From Teichococcus coralli (GTDB taxonomy: Bacteria > Pseudomonadota > Alphaproteobacteria > Acetobacterales > Acetobacteraceae): a stretch of 64,000 nt of DNA. Below are positions 35,818 to 44,103 of the stretch, one piece after another (positions within the stretch are counted from its first letter, which is position 1; the number at the start of each line of letters is the position of its first letter). The notes beneath the pieces are model-generated. The model worked only from the letters and a program-made list of their open reading frames with translations, searched no databases and had not been told where the DNA came from. The stretch is taken from positions 1 to 64,000 of the forward strand of contig NZ_SNVJ01000009.1 in NCBI RefSeq assembly GCF_009829925.1, written 5' to 3'. The translations under genes were made by a program, and so were the position numbers.

Positions 35818-36978
35818 ATGCCCGGCCTGGAACGCTTCGATGTGCTGGTGGCCGGCGCGCGCTGCGCCGGCGCCGCCGCCGCGATGCTGATGGCGCGGCA
35901 GGGACTGCGCGTGCTCGTGGTGGAGCGCGGCGCCTACGGGCGCGACACGCTGTCCACCCATGCGCTGATGCGCGGCGGCGTGCTGCTGCTGCGGCGCTGG
36001 GGCGTGCTGGAGCGCCTCGTGGAGGCAGGCACGCCGCCGATCCGCCACGCCACCTTCCACTACGGCGACGAGGCCGTCCCGCTGGAGATCCGGCCAGGCG
36101 ACGGAGTGGATGCGCTCTACGCCCCGCGCCGCACCCTGCTGGACAGCGCCCTGGCCGACGCCGCCGGGGAGGCGGGCGCCGAGCTGCGCTACGGCCACAG
36201 CCTGGCCGGCCTGCTGCAGGATGAGGCGGGCCGCGTCACCGGGGCCAGGATCGTGGACCCGGCCGGCCGGCGCAGCAAGGTCGAGGCCGGGCTGGTCGTC
36301 GGCGCCGACGGCGCCGGCTCCACGGTCGCCCGCCTCGCCGGCGCCCCGGTGCTGGCGGTGGGGCGGAACGCGGCGCCGGTGGTCTATGGCTACTGGTCCG
36401 GCCTGACCGACCACGGCACCCACTGGCATTACCGGCCCGGCCTGAGCGCCGGCCGCATCCCCACCAATGCCGGGCATCACTGCGTCTTCGTCGCCGCCGC
36501 GCCCGCCCGCCTCCGCAGCGTGGCGCATGAGGACCGGCGAAACGGCTTCCTCGCCCTGCTGCGCGCCGCAGCACCGGCGCTGGCGGAGGAGGTCGCCGCC
36601 GCCAGCCCGGAGGGGGACCTGCTGCCCTTCGCCGGCCGCCGGGGGTTCATGCGCCATCCCTGCGGGCCGGGCTGGGCGCTGATCGGCGATGCCGCCTCCT
36701 TCAAGGATCCGAGCACCGCGCATGGCATCACCGATGCCCTGCGCGACGCGGCCTTGCTGGCCGGGGCGGTGGCCAGGAACACGCCGGCCGCCTTCAGCGA
36801 CTTCGCCGACCGGCGCGACGCGCTCCTGCGCCCGCTCTTCCAGGTGACCGACGCGGTTGCCGGCCATGACTGGGATCTCACGACTCTGAAGTCGCTCCAC
36901 CGCACCCTGAACCAGGTGATGCGGCAGGAGGTAGAGCACCTCCTTGCGCTGGCCGCGCCGGCGGAGCTTGCGGCCTGA
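35818..36978 (+). CDS. FAD-dependent oxidoreductase (aromatic hydroxylase/GGR type)
   Basis: 386-aa flavoprotein. The N-terminal VLVAGARCAGAAAAMLMARQG is a GxGxxG-like FAD site with the variant GARCAG; LVVGADGAGSTVARLAG carries the DG motif; GWALIGDAASFKDPSTAHG is the third FAD site with GD. It groups with PHBH-like monooxygenases and geranylgeranyl-reductase-like enzymes. GAGGA precedes the ATG. Its neighbours suggest a stress- or lipid-linked oxidation; the substrate is unknown. Confidence 0.75.
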   Translation: MPGLERFDVLVAGARCAGAAAAMLMARQGLRVLVVERGAYGRDTLSTHALMRGGVLLLRRWGVLERLVEAGTPPIRHATFHYGDEAVPLEIRPGDGVDALYAPRRTLLDSALADAAGEAGAELRYGHSLAGLLQDEAGRVTGARIVDPAGRRSKVEAGLVVGADGAGSTVARLAGAPVLAVGRNAAPVVYGYWSGLTDHGTHWHYRPGLSAGRIPTNAGHHCVFVAAAPARLRSVAHEDRRNGFLALLRAAAPALAEEVAAASPEGDLLPFAGRRGFMRHPCGPGWALIGDAASFKDPSTAHGITDALRDAALLAGAVARNTPAAFSDFADRRDALLRPLFQVTDAVAGHDWDLTTLKSLHRTLNQVMRQEVEHLLALAAPAELAA

Positions 36979-37081
36979 GCGGCGGAAAAGCTCGGGGGAA
37001 GGAATTCCTCCGAAGCCCCTTCTTTCTTCCTCGGGCTCGCGCGCGGGCGCGTGACGCCGCCCCGAGGGCCGGCCCGCTCCC

Positions 37082-38686
37082 CTATGCCGCGGCGTGCGGC
37101 ATGGTGCCATTCGGCACCGGCCCCTCGGCGAGGCCGGCGCGGCGCAGCCCCTCGATGCAACGATCCACCAAGGCCTTATCGGCGCAGAAGAAGAAGTCGG
37201 ACCGCGCCGCCGCCAGGGTATAGCCCGGCGCCCGCTCCAGCAGGTCCCGCAGGGCGCGGCCCGCTTCCTCCATGCGGCCGAGCAGGCCAAGCGCGGCGGT
37301 CAGGATGAGGCTTGGCCAGTGCTTCGCATTCGCCACCCGCGCGCCCTTGCGGGCATAGGCCGCCGCTTCCTCCAGCTCGCCGAGCGCGAAATGCGCCAGC
37401 CCATGGATCGCGTGGAAGCTGGAGAGGTGCGGGTCGCGCGGGCTGAGCGCCGTCGCCCGTTCCAGGTAGCCGATCGCCTCGCGCGCGCAGCCGCAGAAGT
37501 TCAGCGTGAAGCCGAGGGCGAAATAGGCCTGCGCGAAGCTCGGGTTGATGGCGATGGCCTGCTCCAGCAGCGCGGTCGCCTCGTCGTAGTCGTGGCGGAA
37601 GCAGTGCACGCGGCCGAGCACGCAAAGGTTCATGCAGTCCTGGTCGTCCAGCGCCACGGCGGCGCGGCCGCAGCGCAGCGCCGCGTCGAGCAGCGCCGGG
37701 CGCGCGGCGGGGGCGCCGAAGGCGGCCTTCTGCAGCAGCACGTAGCCCAGCCCGCCATGCGCGCGGGCGAAGCCCGGGTCAAGCGCGATGGCCTGGCGGA
37801 ACATCGCCTCCGCCTCGTTCATGCCGGGCGTGGTGAAGCCCCAGAGATGGAACAGCCCGCGCTGGTAGCAGTCCCAGGCGCCGAGATCGACGGGCGGGCG
37901 CCGCACCGCCGCCTCACGCTCCAGCCGCGCCAGCTCCGGCTCGATCACCGCGGCGATCTGCTCCGCCATGGCGCGCTGCACGTCGAGCACCTCGGCCAGC
38001 GGCAGGTCGTAAGCGTCCGACCAGAGCTGCCGCCCGGTTTCGGCGCAGACCAGGTCGGCCACCAGCCGCACCCGCTCCCGGTGCTTGGCGACGCTGCCAT
38101 GCACGAGGTAGCGCACGCCGAGCGCGGCGCCGATCTCCCGCGCATCCACGTCGCGGTCGCGGTAGGCGGCGCCGGAATGGCGGCTGAGCACGTCCATCCA
38201 GCGATGCCGCGCCAGCATGCGGATCACGTCCTCGGTCAGCCCGTAGCTGAAGTAGTCGGTGTCGGGCTCCGGGCTGATGTTGCGGAAGGGCAGCACCACG
38301 ATGGAAGGCCGCCGCGAGCGGCGCGCCGGCCGCGGCTCCGGCGCCGCCGGCTCCGCGGCGGCCGTCGGCTTCTCCGCGGCCTCCTCGACGGTGCCGACGA
38401 AGCGGAAGCCGCGCTTGTGGATCGTCTTGATCAGCGCCTGGCGGTCGCCGTCGTCACCAACCGCCTTGCGGGCGGCGTTGATGCGGCTGCTCAGCGCCGC
38501 CTCGGAAACGATGCGGCCGTTCCAGATGGCCTCGAACAGCTCGTCCTTGCTCACCACCCGGTCGCGGTGCCGCACCAGGTGGACGAGCAGGTCGAAGACC
38601 TGCGGCTCGACATGGACCCTTTGTCCGCCACGGCGCAGCTCATGCCGGTGCAGGTCCACCTCGTGCCCGGCGAAGGCGATGGACAT
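37082..38686 (-). CDS. Winged-helix/TPR transcriptional regulator (CadC/HilA-like)
   Basis: 534-aa protein. Residues about 1-95 form an OmpR-type winged helix (VHVEPQVFDLLVHLVRHRDR, then KTIHKRGFRFVGTV). Residues 125-240 resemble the adenylate-cyclase-associated N-terminal region (VLPFRNISPEPDTDYFSYGL, ALGVRYLVHGSVAKH). The C-terminal half is a TPR array of six or more repeats (AEAMFRQAIALDPGFARAHG). No TM helix is seen, so it is likely cytoplasmic. GGAGGG precedes the start at 38686. It converges with the FAD oxidoreductase gene, whose expression it may control. Confidence 0.82.
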   Translation of the reverse strand: MSIAFAGHEVDLHRHELRRGGQRVHVEPQVFDLLVHLVRHRDRVVSKDELFEAIWNGRIVSEAALSSRINAARKAVGDDGDRQALIKTIHKRGFRFVGTVEEAAEKPTAAAEPAAPEPRPARRSRRPSIVVLPFRNISPEPDTDYFSYGLTEDVIRMLARHRWMDVLSRHSGAAYRDRDVDAREIGAALGVRYLVHGSVAKHRERVRLVADLVCAETGRQLWSDAYDLPLAEVLDVQRAMAEQIAAVIEPELARLEREAAVRRPPVDLGAWDCYQRGLFHLWGFTTPGMNEAEAMFRQAIALDPGFARAHGGLGYVLLQKAAFGAPAARPALLDAALRCGRAAVALDDQDCMNLCVLGRVHCFRHDYDEATALLEQAIAINPSFAQAYFALGFTLNFCGCAREAIGYLERATALSPRDPHLSSFHAIHGLAHFALGELEEAAAYARKGARVANAKHWPSLILTAALGLLGRMEEAGRALRDLLERAPGYTLAAARSDFFFCADKALVDRCIEGLRRAGLAEGPVPNGTMPHAAA

Positions 38687-38971
38687 CGCCACCCTCCCAA
38701 TCCTTGGGGGCGCCCCGCGGCTGTGGCTCCGGCGGGGCATGTGATCCGTCATGCCGCGCCGGGCAGGGCGCCGTCGCGCGGTGGCGCAATATTCTCCTGC
38801 CTGCCGCGCGACTCAAGCTTTCATTCCACATAAGCATCGGTTCAGGAAATCTCCAGGAAATCACCGGCTGCGCTCCAGCGCGTCTCCAAGTCTTGCGGCC
38901 CTCCCCGCGGCACAAAGCTCCCGCCACCGCAGCACGGTGGCCAAGCACCCACACGCGGAGGACACGCCATC

Positions 38972-39133
38972 ATGGCCATCATCAATTCCCTTTTCTCGAT
39001 GCTCTCCCTCTGGCGCGAGCGCGCCTGGGGACGGCGCCAGTTGCAGGAAATGGACACGCACATGCTGCGCGACATCGGCCTCAGCCACGGCGCCGCCGCG
39101 ATGGAAGCCGCCAAGCCCTGGTGGCGGGACTGA
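38972..39133 (+). CDS. DUF1127 protein
   Basis: 53-aa basic protein that ends with the DUF1127 core: RERAWGRRQLQEMDTHMLRD followed by IGLS. Small Arg-rich DUF1127 proteins in alphaproteobacteria affect RNA and phosphate or carbon metabolism; some have long C-terminal helices that bind RNA. GGAGGA lies about ten bases before the ATG. A DMT exporter gene follows 44 bases downstream and may be cotranscribed. Confidence 0.88.
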   Translation: MAIINSLFSMLSLWRERAWGRRQLQEMDTHMLRDIGLSHGAAAMEAAKPWWRD

Positions 39134-39177
39134 TGCGCCGCGCCGCCGCCGCCCGCCCGCCCCGGGAGGAACCCAGC

Positions 39178-40104
39178 ATGAGCATCGCTTCACGTCCGGC
39201 CACCTCCTGCCCATCGCGCGGCGCGGGCCTCGGCATCGCCGCCGCGCTGCTGGCGGCCGTTGTCTGGGGCGGGGCGCTGGCGATGACCCGCCTCGGCGTC
39301 GCCGGGCCCGGTCGGCTGGGCCCGGCCGACATCGCCCTGTTGCGCTTCACCGCTCCGGCCCTGCTGCTGCTGCCCGTGCTGCTGCGCGCCCTGCCGCGCC
39401 TGCGCCAGGTCAGTCCCTGGCTGCTCGCCGCCCTGCTCGCCGGCGGCGGGGCGCCCTTCGTGCTTGTGGCGGGGGCGGGGCTGCGGCACGCCGGGGCGGC
39501 CGAGGCGGGGGCGCTGCTGCCCGGCACCGTGCCGCTCTGCGTCGCGGTCGTTTCCGTCCTGTTCGGCGAACGCCTCGGGCTGCGGCGGCTGGCCGGGCTT
39601 GCCCTGATCGCCGCCGCCGTTCTGGCGGTGGCCGGGCCTTCCGCCCTGGACGGCTTCGCGGAAGCGGGAACCGGCCACATGCTGCTGCTTGCCGCCGCCC
39701 TCCTCGCCTCCCTCTACACGGTCGGGCTGCGCCGCGCCGGCATCGGCGCCTGGGAGGCGGCGGCCTTTGTCAGCGCCGGCTCGGTCCTGGCGCTGGTGCC
39801 GCTCTACCTGCTGGCCGGCCCCGCCCTGCCGGCCGCGCCCTGGGACATGCTCGCCCTGCAGGCGCTGTTCCAGGGCGGCGCCTCCGGGTTGCTGGCGCCG
39901 GTCGCCTTCGCCCTGGCGGTGACGCGGCTCGGCGCGGCGCGGGCGGCGGCCTTTGGCGGGCTCAGCCCGGGCATCGCCGCGCTGTTCGGCTTCGCCCTGC
40001 TGGGCGAGACGCCGGCCCTGCTGCCGGTGGTGGCGGTGCTAGCCGCCGGGCTCGGCGTCGCGCTGGTGAACTGGCAGCCGCGCGCCGCCGCCGCCACCAC
40101 CTGA
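39178..40104 (+). CDS. DMT superfamily exporter (EamA/RhaT domains)
   Basis: 308-aa inner-membrane protein with about ten TM helices in two EamA repeats (LLAAVVWGGALAMTRLGVAG in the first, LLASLYTVGLRRAG in the second). The motif GALLPGTVPLCVAVVSVLF with a following FGERL-like FGERLG is characteristic. Family members export amino acids, nucleosides or other metabolites; nothing indicates the substrate. GGGAGGA precedes the ATG. Confidence 0.85.
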   Translation: MSIASRPATSCPSRGAGLGIAAALLAAVVWGGALAMTRLGVAGPGRLGPADIALLRFTAPALLLLPVLLRALPRLRQVSPWLLAALLAGGGAPFVLVAGAGLRHAGAAEAGALLPGTVPLCVAVVSVLFGERLGLRRLAGLALIAAAVLAVAGPSALDGFAEAGTGHMLLLAAALLASLYTVGLRRAGIGAWEAAAFVSAGSVLALVPLYLLAGPALPAAPWDMLALQALFQGGASGLLAPVAFALAVTRLGAARAAAFGGLSPGIAALFGFALLGETPALLPVVAVLAAGLGVALVNWQPRAAAATT

Positions 40105-40110
40105 GCGGCC

Positions 40111-40128
40111 GGGGGCGGCGCCGCCCCC
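40111..40128. terminator. Perfect palindromic hairpin between convergent genes
   Basis: GGGGGCGGC followed at once by GCCGCCCCC is an 18-bp perfect palindrome seven bases after the DMT exporter stop. It can fold into a very stable stem and probably stops transcription from both sides. No T-run. Confidence 0.5.
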
Positions 40129-40206
40129 TGCAAGGCGGCAGGCCCGCTCCCCGGCGTTCCCCCGGCCTTCCTCCATGCGGCCCCGCGTGGCCGCTGGTCC
40201 GGCGGC

Positions 40207-41406
40207 TCAGCCGAGCGCCTGGCCGAGATCGGCGATCAGGTCATCCGCCTCCTCCAGCCCGACCGAGAAGCGGAACACGCCTTCCCCGGCCCAGTCGCGA
40301 TAGGCGGCCGCCTGCGCGCCCTCCACGCGGAAGGAGGCGCGCAGCAGGTCGTCGGTCGGGATGTGGAAGAGCAGGCTCTTCGTCTTGCCCAGCGAGACGG
40401 CGTAGGAGATCACCTGGAGCCGTTCCGCCAGCCGCGCCGCGAGCGCCGCGCCGCCGCCGCGCACGGAGAAGGCGAGCAGCCCGGAGAAGTTCCGCATCTG
40501 CCGCTGCGCCAGCGCGTGCTGCGGGTGGCGCGGCGAGCCCGGCCAAAGCACCGAGCGCACCTTGGGATGCCCCGCCAGGAAGGCCTCCAGCTTGCGCGCG
40601 TTCGCCTCGTGCAGCGCCATGCGCGGCGCCAGCGTCTCCAGCCCGCGCAGGATGAGCCAGGCGTTGAAGGGCGCCAGCGCGCCGCCGAGATGGATCAGCC
40701 CTTGCCGGCGCAGCCCCGCCATCCGTTCGGACCGCCCGATGACGGCGCCGCCCAGCGCGTCGCCATGGCCGCCGATGTATTTCGTCAGCGAATGCACGAC
40801 GTAGTCGGCGCCGAGCGCCAGGGGCCGCGTGCCGAGCGGCGTGGCGATGGTGGAGTCGACCGAGAGCTCCGCCCCGCCGGCATGTGCGATGGCGGCGACG
40901 GCGGCGATGTCGGTCAGCTTGAGGATCGGGTTGGCCGGCGTCTCCACATGCACCAGCCGGGTGTTCGGCCGCATGGCCGCGCCCACCGCGGCGGGGTCGG
41001 CGGTGTCCACCGGCGTCGCCGTGATGCCGTGCCGCGGCAGGATGTCCTGCGCCAGCTCGGCCACCCCGGCGTAGCAGACGTCGGAGAGCACCAGGTGGTC
41101 GCCGGCGGCGAGCCGGTCCAGGAACAGCGCGCTGACCGCCGCCATGCCGCTGGCGAAGCTCACCGCCGCCTCGCCGCCTTCCAGCGCCGCCAGCCGCTGC
41201 TCCAGGCTCTCCGCCGTCGGGTTGCTCCAGCGGGCGTAGAAATGCGGCGCGTCGGCCGCGAGGTCGTTGGCGGAGAAGCCGACCGCAGCGGGATGCGTGA
41301 AGAAGCTCGTGGCGAGCTGCGGCGGGGGCGTGACGGGAGCGCCGGCCTGCCGTGGCGCCTCTCCGGCGTGCAGTGCCAAGGTCGCGGGGCTCCGTGTATC
41401 CGGCAT
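40207..41406 (-). CDS. Trans-sulfuration family PLP enzyme (cystathionine/methionine gamma-lyase type)
   Basis: 399-aa Cys/Met-metabolism PLP enzyme. The Tyr and Arg of the cofactor region lie in HFYARWSNPTAESLEQRLA, the PLP-phosphate loop is FASGMAAVSALFL, and the Schiff-base lysine is in VVHSLTKYIGGHGDALGG. The family includes cystathionine gamma-synthase, gamma-lyase and methionine gamma-lyase; the sequence alone does not separate these. No methionine-pathway partner is adjacent. GGGAGGAC precedes the ATG. Confidence 0.82.
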   Translation of the reverse strand: MPDTRSPATLALHAGEAPRQAGAPVTPPPQLATSFFTHPAAVGFSANDLAADAPHFYARWSNPTAESLEQRLAALEGGEAAVSFASGMAAVSALFLDRLAAGDHLVLSDVCYAGVAELAQDILPRHGITATPVDTADPAAVGAAMRPNTRLVHVETPANPILKLTDIAAVAAIAHAGGAELSVDSTIATPLGTRPLALGADYVVHSLTKYIGGHGDALGGAVIGRSERMAGLRRQGLIHLGGALAPFNAWLILRGLETLAPRMALHEANARKLEAFLAGHPKVRSVLWPGSPRHPQHALAQRQMRNFSGLLAFSVRGGGAALAARLAERLQVISYAVSLGKTKSLLFHIPTDDLLRASFRVEGAQAAAYRDWAGEGVFRFSVGLEEADDLIADLGQALG

Positions 41407-41752
41407 GTCGTCCTCCCTGTGATCGCCGCGGGCGGGCGCAGGCTAGGCGCCGCGCGCCGTTCCGCCAAACGCCGGCTCCGGTGACGAATGCCGCGCCTCC
41501 TTGCATCGGCGGCAGGCAGGCCGATGGGCGGAAGGACGATCCGCCGGCGTGGCTGGAATCGTCCCTGACGCGGCCTTCGGTTCTCAGCCGCGCCCCGCCC
41601 GCCGCGTGGCGGGGGCCCGCCGACGCCGCACCCGACGGCGGGTGACTGCGAGGGCGCATCGCCGCCTCGGTGGTCGCCGCCGATTGGCAGCTTTCCCTGA
41701 AGCGCCTAGCCTGCTGGTTCAAGAAACGGACCTGAACCGAGGAGCGTCCCGC
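41407..41752. other. Divergent intergenic region
   Basis: 346 bases between the PLP enzyme and the monooxygenase gene. It is very G+C-rich, holds several short inverted repeats and the candidate promoter at 41684-41712. No gene is supported in it. Confidence 0.5.
41684..41712 (+). promoter_or_regulatory. Candidate promoter of the ABM monooxygenase gene
   Basis: TTGGCA (41684-41689) is one base from the sigma-70 -35 consensus; after 17 bases comes TAGCCT, a weak -10. The GTG start lies 41 bases further on. Confidence 0.35.
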
Positions 41753-42064
41753 GTGATCCACGTTATCGCCATCATCACCGCCAAGCCTGGCATGCGTGAG
41801 GCCGTGCTGAAGGAGTTCCGCGCCAACATGCCGGCGGTGCATGCCGAGGAGGGCTGCATCGAATACGGCCCCGCGGTCGATGCCGAAGGCATTGGCGCCA
41901 TCCAGACCGCCTGCGGGGCCGACACCTTCGTGGTTGTCGAGAAGTGGGAAAGCCCCCAGGCGCTGAAGGCCCATGGCGCCGCGCCCCACATGGCGGCCTA
42001 CGCGGCGAAGACGAGAGACATGATCGCCAGCCGTGTTATCCACGTCCTTAGCCCCGCTGCCTGA
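41753..42064 (+). CDS. Antibiotic biosynthesis monooxygenase (ABM) domain protein
   Basis: 103-aa ferredoxin-fold dimer of the YgiN type. It contains IHVIAIITAKPGMREAVLKE, EEGCIEYG and FVVVEKWESPQALKAHGAAP, the canonical ABM pattern. YgiN-like members oxidise quinols or act as cofactor-free monooxygenases; other members only bind ligands. The start is GTG with GAGGAG about nine bases upstream. The role here is unknown. Confidence 0.82.
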   Translation: MIHVIAIITAKPGMREAVLKEFRANMPAVHAEEGCIEYGPAVDAEGIGAIQTACGADTFVVVEKWESPQALKAHGAAPHMAAYAAKTRDMIASRVIHVLSPAA

Positions 42065-42488
42065 CACGCGGCACGACGAAAGGCGCGCCACCTCCGCGAT
42101 TGCAAGGATTATATTCCTGTGATACGATCCTGCGAGCCAGCGGGGGTGGTGTGTCCGCGCCTCCGGCCGAGACTGTGCGGGAAGTCTGGCTTCACCGGCT
42201 GGCGCACCGCTTCGCAGCGGTCGTGACCGCTCCTCCATCCCCTGCAAGGCCGCCCGCCCCAACTCGGCCTCTGGCCTGTGGAGAGGCGCCAAGCGGCGGA
42301 AGGATGGTGCCGGCGTCCGGAAGGTTCCTCACGACCGGCTGCAGGCCGCCGTCCGGCCCGCGCCCGCAGCGGGCGTGAAGCCGGCCGCTGCCTTGCGGGC
42401 CGACGCGGCGGCGTTCTCCCGGCCCTCCACCACTGCCGCCGCCTGGTCTCCCTTCCAGCAGCGCCCGCGCCAGGGCGGCGAGCCTCGC
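42065..42488. other. Intergenic stretch without a supported gene
   Basis: 424 bases between convergent genes. A short A+T-richer patch (TTGCAAGGATTATATTCC near 42098-42116) resembles a promoter element, but no gene follows it. The rest is ordinary high-G+C sequence with open frames lacking ribosome binding sites. Confidence 0.45.
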
Positions 42489-43295
42489 CTACACCGGCGG
42501 CGCGGTGCGCGGCATGGCCGGGGCGGTGCGCGCCCGCTGCCAGGCCATCGCCACCACGACCACCATCAGCCCCGCCGCGACCACGGCCACAGCCAGGTTG
42601 AGATCCCGCCCCAGGGTATTGGCGTAGAGGATGGCCAGCAACGCCCAGGCGGTGGCGGCGGCATACCAGGGTGAGCCGTGCGCGGCCCAGAGCACGCCAA
42701 GCGTGAAGCCGCCCGCCGCCAGCAGGATCAGCACCGCCGCGAGCGTGCCCGCCGCGCCCTCCGCCTGAATGGCGCCGCTCACCAGCGCAGCTCCCGCGAT
42801 GTTGGCGAAGGTGGCCACCGAGACCCAGCCCGCCAGCATGCCCACCAGCGGCTGCACGATCCAGCGCTCGGGCCAGCCGCGGGCGGCGCCGCGGTGGACC
42901 AGGTTGCGGTTGATGAAGAAGGCCGTGAGGCTGGCGCCCAGCACCACCAGGATGACCAGCACGAGGTGCCAGCCGTTCTCGGTGAGCTGCGAAAGGATCA
43001 TCCACAGGATCGAGGCGGCGAAGGCGGCGGCGAGCGGCCATCCCAGGCGCCGCGCGGCGACGCTGTCCTTGCCGCCATCCGGCAGCACCTGCCAGATGCC
43101 CCAGGCGATCGAAAGGGCGAAGAGCAGCCCCCAGATCGAGAAGGCATAACCTTGCGGCACCACCGCCGTCTGGCTCCGGGCGGACATCTCCGCCTGGGTG
43201 TGGCCAATGCCGAAGAGGGGTGCCATGGCCCCTGCCAGCGGCTGCGCCAGCGGCAGCACGAGGTTCAGCAGGGTGCGGAGATCGTTGCGCGTCAT
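42489..43295 (-). CDS. TspO/MBR-like tryptophan-rich membrane protein
   Basis: 268-aa polytopic membrane protein with about eight TM helices. The segment YAFSIWGLLFALSIAWGIWQ matches the FxIWxLIY motif of the extended TspO/MBR-related family, and GWHLVLVILVVLGASLTAFF and WVSVATFANIAGAAL follow. It is longer than classical TspO (about 160 aa, five helices). Porphyrin or sterol-like ligands are known for TspO; none can be claimed here. GAAGGG precedes the ATG at 43295. Confidence 0.7.
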   Translation of the reverse strand: MTRNDLRTLLNLVLPLAQPLAGAMAPLFGIGHTQAEMSARSQTAVVPQGYAFSIWGLLFALSIAWGIWQVLPDGGKDSVAARRLGWPLAAAFAASILWMILSQLTENGWHLVLVILVVLGASLTAFFINRNLVHRGAARGWPERWIVQPLVGMLAGWVSVATFANIAGAALVSGAIQAEGAAGTLAAVLILLAAGGFTLGVLWAAHGSPWYAAATAWALLAILYANTLGRDLNLAVAVVAAGLMVVVVAMAWQRARTAPAMPRTAPPV

Positions 43296-43430
43296 CAGGC
43301 CCTTCCCGAAGCAAGGCGTGGCATCGGGCACCCGGCGAAGGGGCACCGGCTGGGCAACGCGCCAGCGCCGCCAGGGTTGGGCAGGACCTCCCCCGCCGCG
43401 AGAGGAGGGGCAAAAGTCCCCCCGGAACGC

Positions 43431-43454
43431 GAAAGGGGCTCCCGAAGGAGCCCC
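43431..43454 (-). terminator. Rho-independent terminator after grxD
   Basis: On the minus strand GGGGCTCC (43454-43447), TTCG tetraloop, GGAGCCCC (43442-43435) and TTTC form a classical terminator, seven bases after the grxD stop. A UUCG loop makes it especially stable. Confidence 0.8.
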
Positions 43455-43461
43455 CTGAGCC

Positions 43462-43800
43462 TCAGGCCGCCGCCTCGTGCGGGATGCCCTTCTCGTCGAG
43501 CAGGGCGGTCAGCTCGCCGTTCTGGAACATCTCCATGATGATGTCGCAGCCGCCGACGAACTCGCCCTTGACGTAGAGCTGCGGGATGGTCGGCCAGTTG
43601 GTGTAGGCCTTGATGCCCTCGCGCAGCTCCATGTCCTCCAGCACGTTCACGCCCTTGAAGGGCACGCCCACGTGGCTGAGGATCTGCACGACGCGGGCCG
43701 AGAAGCCGCACTGCGGAAAGACCGGGGTGCCCTTCATGTAGAGGACCACCGGGTTCTCGGTGACCTCGGCCTGGATGCGCTCGAAAACGGGGTTGCTCAT
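43462..43800 (-). CDS. grxD: Monothiol glutaredoxin Grx4 (GrxD)
   Basis: 112-aa CGFS-type glutaredoxin. [20 protein letters not shown] carries the active site, and [20 protein letters not shown] the glutathione site. It binds a [2Fe-2S] cluster together with BolA, whose gene lies 27 bases upstream, and takes part in Fe-S trafficking and iron sensing. AGGA precedes the ATG. Confidence 0.95.
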   Translation of the reverse strand: MSNPVFERIQAEVTENPVVLYMKGTPVFPQCGFSARVVQILSHVGVPFKGVNVLEDMELREGIKAYTNWPTIPQLYVKGEFVGGCDIIMEMFQNGELTALLDEKGIPHEAAA

Positions 43801-43827
43801 GGGTGCCTGTCCTCAGCCTTGAAAGGG

Positions 43828-44064
43828 CTATTGCGGGGGAGCGGAAGTCTGCAGGGCGAGGGCGTGCAGCGCGCCGCCCATGCGCCCCTGCAGGGCGGCA
43901 TAGACGAGCTGGTGCTGCTGCACGCGGGAGCGGCCGCGGAACGCCTCGGAAACGACGGTCGCGGCATAATGGTCGCCGTCCCCTGCCAGATCCTCGATGG
44001 TGACCTTGGCATCGGGGAAGGCCGCCTTGATGAGGGCCTCGATCTCCGCAGCCGACATGGCCAT
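43828..44064 (-). CDS. bolA: BolA family protein
   Basis: 78-aa protein with the class-II KH-like BolA fold: IEALIKAAFPDAKVTIEDLA, DHYAATVVSEAFRGRSRVQQ with the conserved H and Arg-rich loop, and HALALQTSAP. It forms a heterodimer with the adjacent monothiol glutaredoxin. GGAGC lies upstream of the first of two in-frame ATGs (44064 and 44058). Confidence 0.92.
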   Translation of the reverse strand: MAMSAAEIEALIKAAFPDAKVTIEDLAGDGDHYAATVVSEAFRGRSRVQQHQLVYAALQGRMGGALHALALQTSAPPQ

Positions 44065-44103
44065 GCGCGCTTGCTCCTTGCTCCGGTTTCCGTCGGCGCC
44101 AGC